Source: Torymus aiolomorphi (lineage: Eukaryota; Arthropoda; Insecta; Hymenoptera; Torymidae). Taken from it: a stretch of 64,000 bases of DNA. The stretch spans positions 93,877,300 to 93,941,299 of the forward strand of contig CM070876.1 of assembly GCA_036365515.1 (NCBI GenBank), read 5' to 3'. The position numbers and the translations under genes were made by a program. Below, in pieces: positions 57,587 through 64,000 of the stretch. The stretch's first letter is position 1; each line of letters starts with the position of its first letter. The notes below the pieces were generated by a model. That model was not told the DNA's origin, searched no databases, and was given only the letters and a program-made list of their open reading frames with translations.

Positions 57587-57982
57587 ATTCTTTATCAATA
57601 AAGACATGAAATATCAAATAAAATGATAGGTTTAGATAGTTAAAATATTTAGATTAGTCCTACGTAGCTTACAAATACTGTATAATATTGAACAAATAGT
57701 GTGTATTTTAAATGTTTATTTGTTTTATTTATTTAAAAAAGGGAACAATTTTCTAATTTTAGCTTCATTATAAAATCACATCTTCATTATTTTATATTAA
57801 AGAAAAAGTATGTGCAGTGGTTCACCGTAGACTTATATTTTATCGCCTGGAAGAATTTGAGGGAATTCTATTTTTTAAGACTTTTGTACAGTATTTGTAA
57901 GCTAACTAGGACTAATCTTAAAATTTTATCTATGTCAACCTATCATTTTGTTTGATATTTCATGTATTATATTGATAAAGAA
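57587..57982. mobile_element. Foldback MITE of about 400 bp
   Basis: ATTCTTTATCAATAAAGACATG on the left (57587) pairs with the complement of the right end at 57982. The arms are about 100 bp each and include TGATAGGTT and GATTAGTCCTA in both. No ORF. The next Gypsy LTR starts only 2-3 bp beyond the right end. Confidence 0.8.
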
Positions 57983-57984
57983 TA

Positions 57985-58796
57985 TGACATGGTATTTCGC
58001 GCAAGAATGATTTACGCGCCCCGAATTAACCGCGCATGCAACAATCTTTATCACTCCCAATAAACACCTTCTGCTCGCCGAATTTATAAGGCGCCAGACG
58101 AGGAGACTACACGCACACGCTCTTTACCGGCTCGAGACTCTTTTCCCCCGGTGGGGTGGTCCACGTTCCCCTGCTCGGGTAGCAGGGCTCGCACGCGCAC
58201 GATTTTGCTCGTCCTCTACACGGCGCCAGTGCCGTGAGCGCCAAAACTCTTCTCTCTTCCTTCTTCCTTCCCCGCTGGGAAGGAAGGGCACTAATGCTGG
58301 CCCCGAGGACTCGCTGTCCGTTGCGCTCGAAATAGCAATGCGCACACGCACTCTTTCCTACCTTAATTCTGCTCCCTCGTACACGATTAACGCCGTGCGG
58401 TCTCGTCCTCGCTGTTCGGTAGCTGCACCTCTCTCTCTCTCTCTCTGCCCCTCGGTGGTTACGGCGCCGCTTCCCCGTGAACACTCTCAGTCTCTCTCTC
58501 TTCTCGCTCACTCCGCACTCTCACACACACGGTAGAACAATCCTTTTTCTCTATTTCGCGCCTGTACACTCTCTCTCTCGCTCGGAGATCCGGGGTAGAG
58601 TGATTAGAGAGCGGCGCTGTCTCTCCTCTGCCCTTTTACGGCGCTCGCGGCGCTCGAATCATCATCGAACGTCGTTTGAAAATCCCTTCGCGCGTCCAAA
58701 CTCACACATTCATACTCGACGCGTTTTCCCGTGTCGCACTCCCCCTCGCTAGGCCTTCGCCAAACCCTCGCGAAATCGGCCGATTCTACGCGTCAA
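57985..58796 (-). repeat. Probable Gypsy 3' LTR
   Basis: Bounded by TGACATGG on the left and CGCGTCA on the right (TGAC/GTCA termini). It lies about 60 bp past the end of the last Gypsy ORF. On the minus strand it has TATAAAT near 58088, as an LTR promoter would. The polypurine tract before it is imperfect and the second LTR is outside the window, so the borders are provisional. Confidence 0.45.
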
Positions 58797-58856
58797 GGAG
58801 TTTTTTTTTCGCGCGTTTTGCGGTAGCTCACGCAATCCCTCAACGAGGCTCGCTGC

Positions 58857-60246
58857 CTACGCCAGCGCGTCTCGGAGACGATCCTGGGCTCGGAGCTGCT
58901 GCTGCGCCAGCACAGCGTGGACATGGAGCTGCCCAACCGCCATGGCCTGGTAGTGGTGGTGATGGCGCGCACCCATCTCTCGCTCCATGCGCGCTCGCCA
59001 CTCCGGCGCCGCCCTCAGCTGCTGCGCTGGACAGCCGCACGCCGCTCCTCCTCGACACGCAGTGCCTCCGGGCTCTGGCGTTCTACCTCCTCTGCCCTCC
59101 CACGCTCGTTGGCGAAATTCGCCCGCACGAACCCCTTGTGCACCGCGCTGCACCTAGGGAAATTCCGGAGGTCGACACCATGCCTCCCACAATTATTGCA
59201 GAACGCCCGCACTCTCGGACGGGGGCATGGAGGCTGATCATGGCCGTGCTGCCAGCAATTGTAGCAGTGGTATGCCGGCGGGTCCACTGCTGGGTCGGTA
59301 GGGATGCCTCTCAACCTGCCGAACATCACACCGCTTATTCTCACGGGCGGCGCTTCGCCCCTCTGAGCCCGGATATCCTCACGCCGCGATGCCATCTCTC
59401 GTACTCGCCTACCCTCTCGCTCGCCTGTGCCTGGCAACGGTCCCACGTCGCGCCGGCACGGCGCACCAGGCTGCTCATCCTCCGACGGAGGGGAATGCCG
59501 CGACACGTAATCCTCAACCGCCAGCTGACGGTGGGGGTTGTAGCGGCGCGCGCGGCGCCTCTGCGTCATGCTCAGCCTCGGTGCTGTCATCTCTCTCGGC
59601 GCTCGTTCTGGGCGCTCCTGCCTCAAGCGTGCTGGCTCTACCACCTCGACGTCCGAGTCCCAATTCTCGTCATCGTAGGGCCACACTCGCCGCGGTGCCT
59701 TTTGCACCAGGGGTTCCAGGACTGCCACCTCCATCGGTGAGGGGACGCCTGCCTCCTCGGGCAGTATCGGGCTGCAGCATGCAGCGCACGCCTCTTGCTC
59801 ACTTGGCTCCTCGTTGTCGCTCGCGAGGAGACAAAACTCGAGCTCGCCATCACTCACTAGAGACTCTCGCTCTCCCTCGGCACCACTACGCGCTTCCTCT
59901 TCCGCGTCTGGTTCATCGTCCATAACGATGACGGAGTCATGAAAGCGTCGCATTGCAGCCTCGGCTGCTCGCTCGCGCATCAGGGCGGCCTCGCGCTCTG
60001 CCTTCATGGCCTCAATCCTCTCGGCTGCTCGGAAGAAGATGGCTTCGACAAAGCCGACGGTGGCTCTCTCTGCCTCTCTCTCTCTCTCTGGTCCTGCTCA
60101 TACCAGCTGTTGCTGGACTCCGAGCGCTTCTCTACTCTCGGCGTCACTACCGGCTCGCTACGGGGAGTCGGTGGTCTCTCCTCTCCTAGCGGGGAAGGCG
60201 ACCTCGCCTCAACTCCCTCCGCAGTTGCGTGTGGCTCGCTTTCCAT
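58857..60246 (-). pseudogene. Gypsy third ORF with two zinc knuckles, downstream of integrase
   Basis: Starts MESEPHATAEGVEARSPSPL at 60246, Pro/Ser-rich, then an Arg/Glu run encoded by a GA repeat (near 60061-60091) where the frame changes. It continues from about 60060 as an Ala/Glu/Arg-rich helix (AALMRERAAEAAMRR), an acidic middle, and near 59290-59170 two Cys knuckles, CYNCWQHGHDQPPC and CNNCGRHGVDLRNFPRC. A second frame change near 59015 carries it to 58857. No signal peptide or membrane segment is seen, so it does not look like an envelope protein. The knuckles resemble Gypsy Gag, so this may be a duplicated or displaced Gag, or a novel third ORF. Large plus-strand ORFs here are antisense shadows. 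Confidence 0.65.
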
Positions 60247-60267
60247 GACACCTAGAACACAAGTGAA

Positions 60268-63200
60268 TTAGATATTTGTTAAAGATATGTTTTGCCTACC
60301 TCGCGGGGGAATATATCGCTTAAGTTTTGATGCGTGTGCTTTCGCGATGCGGCGCGTGTCCCCACCTACACTCTTGAGATGGTAAACCGTCGGCGATTTA
60401 ATTCCTACTATCTTTAGCGGCCCCTCGTATTTCGGTGCTAATTTCGCGGAAAACTTATTAATCCCACTAGATAACGGGTGCGTTCGCCGCATAACTAAAT
60501 CCCCCTCGCTAAACTGGACGTCACTCTTGTTTTTATTGTATTCTCGCGTCTGTTTTTCTCGCGCCTGATCAATGTGTCGCGCCACCAAATCTCGCAACGC
60601 ATCTAATCGTTTAACTCTATCCACCCAAACCTGCGGCGGCACTCTTAAAATCGGGCGCGCCCCCTCGATTTCCCTGCGCAGACTCTTTACTGGACGTGGG
60701 TGCCTACCGAAATTTAAGAAAGCTGGTGACACGCGCGTCGTCGCTTGAATTGCAGTATTAATCGCGTGGCGCAATTCGTGAATATGCGCGTCCAAATTAC
60801 GATGATCTTCTCCTACAAACGCTGCAATCATCGTTTTCAGTGTCCTATTACTCCTCTCTACCGGATTCGCTTGAGGATAATACGGCAGCGTCGTTACGTG
60901 TTTTACTCCGTACTCCTCCAAGACATAACACAGCGTCTGATTATCGAACTCGCGCCCATTATCAGTTAATAAATACTCCGATGTCTCCCATCGGAATAAA
61001 ATCAATTCTTCTAACGCGCGCGCTACCGATTTTCCATCTGCTTTCCTAATCGGTTTTAATTCTACCCACCGCATGAACAAATCCTGAAACACAATTAAGT
61101 ACTTCATTTGACTCTTACTCGGCGGAAACTCCATTAAATCCGCGGCTACTACTACCCACGGCCTCTCTACTATTCTACTACCCATCAAGCCCTGCGCTCC
61201 CGTCTGCACTACCTTATATTTTTGGCATTGCTCGCACAAAATTATTTACGTCATAATACATACCCTTCCAATAGTGTTTGCGCGCAATATGATCATACGT
61301 CTTCTCTACACCGAGGTGCCCTGACGAAGGTGTGCTATGCGCGTCCCACATAGCTCGCTCTCTTACTTCAACCGGCAATACTAATTTTAATTTCTCTTCG
61401 CCATCTATAATTTCCCCTAAAAGCGGATCCTCGCGATACTTATAGAGTTTTCCCTCTTCCACTATCCAATCCTTGTACTTCAGCGGCGTCGCCCGTACCT
61501 TGTTCAACATACGCATATCCCACGGATCGCGAACTTCTTCAAACTCGGCTACTTCTATCTCTACTTGATCGTACATTCGTGAAAGCGCGTCGGGAAACTG
61601 ATGCAACGAACCCTTGCGATGCTGGACTTCAAAGTCCCATTGCTGCATCTCTAACGCCCATCGCGCCAATCGCCCTGACGGTTCCTTCAAATTCCTCAAC
61701 CACTTCAGCGCGCTGTGGTCTGTGATCGCTGTGAATTTATATCCCTCTACATACGGCCTAAACTTTTTGATCGCCCATAGCAACGCGAGACACTCTTTCT
61801 CTGTCGTTAGTAATTACGCTCCGCTGACGTCAATGTCCGGCTTGCATAAATAATCGGGTGCTCTACGTCTTTGAAAATTTGCGAGAGAAGCGCGCCTAAC
61901 GCGGAATTGCTCGCATCGCACTGAATAATAAACGGCTTTATACAATCCGGCCGCGCAAGGCCAGGGGCTCGCGTCAGAGCGTCTATAATGTTTTTAAACG
62001 CTGTCTCCTGCTCTTCTCCCCGCTCCCATTCCTGCCCTTTAAACGTGAGCCTATTGCTAGGCAACTTCATCTCCGCGTAATTCTCAATAAAACGCGCGTA
62101 CCAACCTGCCATTCCTAAAAACGTCCTGACCTCGCTCACATTTCGCGGTGCCGGATAGTTCAATACAGGCGCTATTCTCTCTGGATCTGGCCGCAACCCC
62201 TCACGATCCAACAGATAGCCGATATATGTGACACGCTCGCAGCAAAACTCGCACTTCTTCCGCTGTATTACTAAACCCGCATTAGTAATACTATTTCTAA
62301 CCACTTTAAATGTTCATCAAAGGTTTCCGTCACGACGATGATGTTGTCCAAATAGCAAAATACGTACGGCTTGCACTCCGGCCCGAAAAGCGCATCGATT
62401 AGTCGTTGAAAAGTCGTCGGCGCATTTGCTAAGCCGAATGGCATTCGCATGAACTGCCATAACCCCGATCCTGGCAAAGCAAAAGCCGTGTATTTCTACT
62501 CGAACGCTCTAGCGGCACCTGACAGTACGCTTGACGCAGGTCTACTTTTGAAATATACCGAGCGTTACGCAAACGGTCTAAAATCGCATCCATGTTCGGA
62601 ATTAGGTACGCGTCTTTCTTCATGGCCTTGCTGACATCGCGATACTCAAAACACATGCGACCCTTGTCATCCCGCCACGAAATCACTGACGCGCTTCGCG
62701 AGTCGCTCGCTGAAGGCTCTATTATACCCGCTTTAAGTAATTTCTCTACCTCATCGTTCGCGAACTCAAACATTTTTGGTGACATTCTCCGGGGCTTCTG
62801 TCGCACCGGCATGGCACCCTGCATATTTATATGATGCTCGACCAGATCCGTTACACCCGGTACATCGCTCTCGGGAGGCAAGAGTCTACCTACAAGTTGC
62901 TCCACTATCTCACGCTCGCTAGTCGCAACTTCGCTTATGCCCGCGCATTCGGCATAAATCAGCGCTTCCGCGCCCGCTTCTTTTCCTGCAAAAGTCTTCC
63001 AACTTCTGTCGTTTGACCGCCACTGGCCTCTCGCTAGCCGCGTGTCGATGTCAAACTCTTTGCAGAAATCTATACCTAAAATTAAGTCGTGATCTAGTTC
63101 GGGCACGGCCTTCACGCTAATCAATTTCGAATCCCCATCGACTTCGATCATCAGATTGAGTACACTTATCACCGGAGTCACCTTTCCGTTAACCGATCTA

Positions 63201-63706
63201 ATTACCGAATGATATTCTTTTAATCGGCCTTTAACTAACTCGGTAACGCGCGGTCCTGCGAGTGATAAAGTTGCTCCCGGATCGAACAATGCTTTATACT
63301 CCTGCCCGCCTAGCATTACTGTCAAATAATACCGGTTATCTATCCTCATACCCGCGTCGCCACTATCATCCGCTTGCTCGCTTTCTACGTTTTCGCTCTG
63401 ATTTTCGCTGCTAATCGGTGCTTCAATATTACCTGCTCTCGCGCGCTCTTTACGATCACATTCCTCGTGCAGCTCGCGCATCATCTCTTCGGCGGCGAGT
63501 TTAAGCTGCTCATTTAATTCGGGGTCGAATTTTTCATAATCTAAACACATCGTAGCTTGCACGGTTCCGCTCGAGCCACTCGGCTCCGGCAGTATGGCCT
63601 CGCGTTCTCGCGGCTCGTGCGCCGCGCTCTCCAACTGACTCGCGTTCGCTACGATCGACCCTTCATCTATTCGCACTTTACTATCCGCGCTCTCTTCTCT
63701 CTTCAA
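60268..63706 (-). pseudogene. Gypsy pol: protease, RT, RNase H, integrase; several breaks
   Basis: Protease ALFDPGATLSLAG near 63285 (DPG replaces the usual DSG or DTG). RT from 62850: KPRRMSP, YISKVDLRQAYCQVPL, then after a frame change near 62475 FMRMPFGLANAPTTFQRL and YLDNIIV, where the catalytic YxDD has Asn in its second Asp position. Another change near 62290 leads to KKCEFCCERVTYIGYLL and the start of RNase H (FIIQCDASNSALGALLSQ), another near 61808 to ITDHSALKWLRNL and the HHCC-like GHLGVEKTYDHI. A last one near 61235 opens the integrase (CEQCQKYKVVQ; catalytic region TDNGREFDNQ, YYPQANPVERSNRTLK) and a chromodomain-less tail ending at 60268. It is a recent but inactive copy. Confidence 0.88.
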
Positions 63707-64000
63707 AATTGGATAGCGACTTCGCTCCGCCGCTGACCTTCACTCCAGCCTTCTTTTGACTTTGCTCGCTTATTTTCACGCACGCTCTCAGCATTTCTAG
63801 TATTCTCGCTCTTACTAGTATGCTCTACCCTTTTATTTGCAAGTTCCGGAGCCTTATTCTCTTCTAAGGTGCGTAATAAATCCGCAAAATCTAATACTAA
63901 ACTATCGTCCCTCGCTAACGGGAATTTACCAGCGCGGGGAGCGAGGTTTACTTTGGCCCCGCGCTCTGCATGTTTCCCGGCACTTAAGGGCGCACAGCGC
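63703..64000 (-). pseudogene. Gypsy gag, C-terminal end (cut by window edge)
   Basis: An open minus-strand frame runs from the right edge to TGA at about 63703: RCAPLSAGKHAERGAK, then a Leu-rich SLVLDFADLLRTLEENK and a Lys/Arg-rich end. Its reading frame is -1 relative to pol, which begins overlapping it at AATTTTGA, as in Gypsy elements that use -1 frameshifting (known for the class, inferred here). The N-terminal part is outside the window. Confidence 0.55.

Noticed and set aside
58676..59925. Plus-strand ORFs of 354 and 178 codons
   Set aside because: They lie antisense to the Gypsy third ORF, are GC-driven, and contain no recognisable domain.

Overview
The window looks like a transposon-rich, gene-poor stretch of an arthropod nuclear genome, most likely an insect and possibly a hymenopteran. 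The grounds are decayed fragments of host genes that read as insect-type Pgi, Cbp80/NCBP1 and mbt/PAK4, R1-clade LINEs, a Gypsy element whose protease motif is DPGA, mariner-like elements with a DD41D spacing, and abundant CA, TA and CT simple repeats. The species assignment is inference. I found no intact host protein gene and no tRNA or rRNA gene.

Left part (1-11 kb): the 5' end of a Copia element on the minus strand (LTR, primer-binding site, broken gag and the start of protease), pyrimidine-rich arrays, a G-rich duplicated block, an old degenerate satellite with a period near 91 bp (5.63-6.98 kb), and several palindromic MITEs, two of which share one TTA between them (9.55-9.92 kb). From 11 to 17 kb there is a chain of AT-rich palindromes into which a 2.5-kb mariner-like element has inserted. 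A solo LTR lies at 17.56-18.72 kb. It is followed by an unusual cluster of decayed host-gene pieces (Pgi twice, Cbp80 twice, mbt once) and another copy of the palindromic repeat.

Middle (23.7-34 kb): a higher-order CA/CG array with three copies of a roughly 135-bp non-repetitive block. A 5.6-kb R1-clade LINE on the plus strand sits in this array, with AC repeats on both sides. From 34 to 41 kb the DNA is AT-rich with local duplications and a fragment of a DIRS-like tyrosine recombinase.

Right part (41-64 kb): a second DD41D mariner-like element, then a 17-copy, 93-bp satellite with higher-order structure that is the inverted relative of the 5.6-7.0 kb array. Next is a divergently transcribed module resembling part of a Polinton/adintovirus-type element (a broken adenovirus-type cysteine protease gene facing an unrecognised basic-linker protein). 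A truncated second copy of the latter lies at 34.2-34.7 kb. Then come a second AC-targeted R1-clade LINE (minus strand), a solo LTR with a clear CAAG target duplication, a foldback MITE, and the 3' two thirds of a Gypsy element (gag end, pol, an extra zinc-knuckle ORF, a probable LTR) running off the right edge.

Most elements are nested or broken, so the layout is best read as a stratified insertion record. The two most novel-looking items are the protease-bearing divergent module at 46.3-48.7 kb and the host-gene-fragment cluster at 18.7-22.2 kb.
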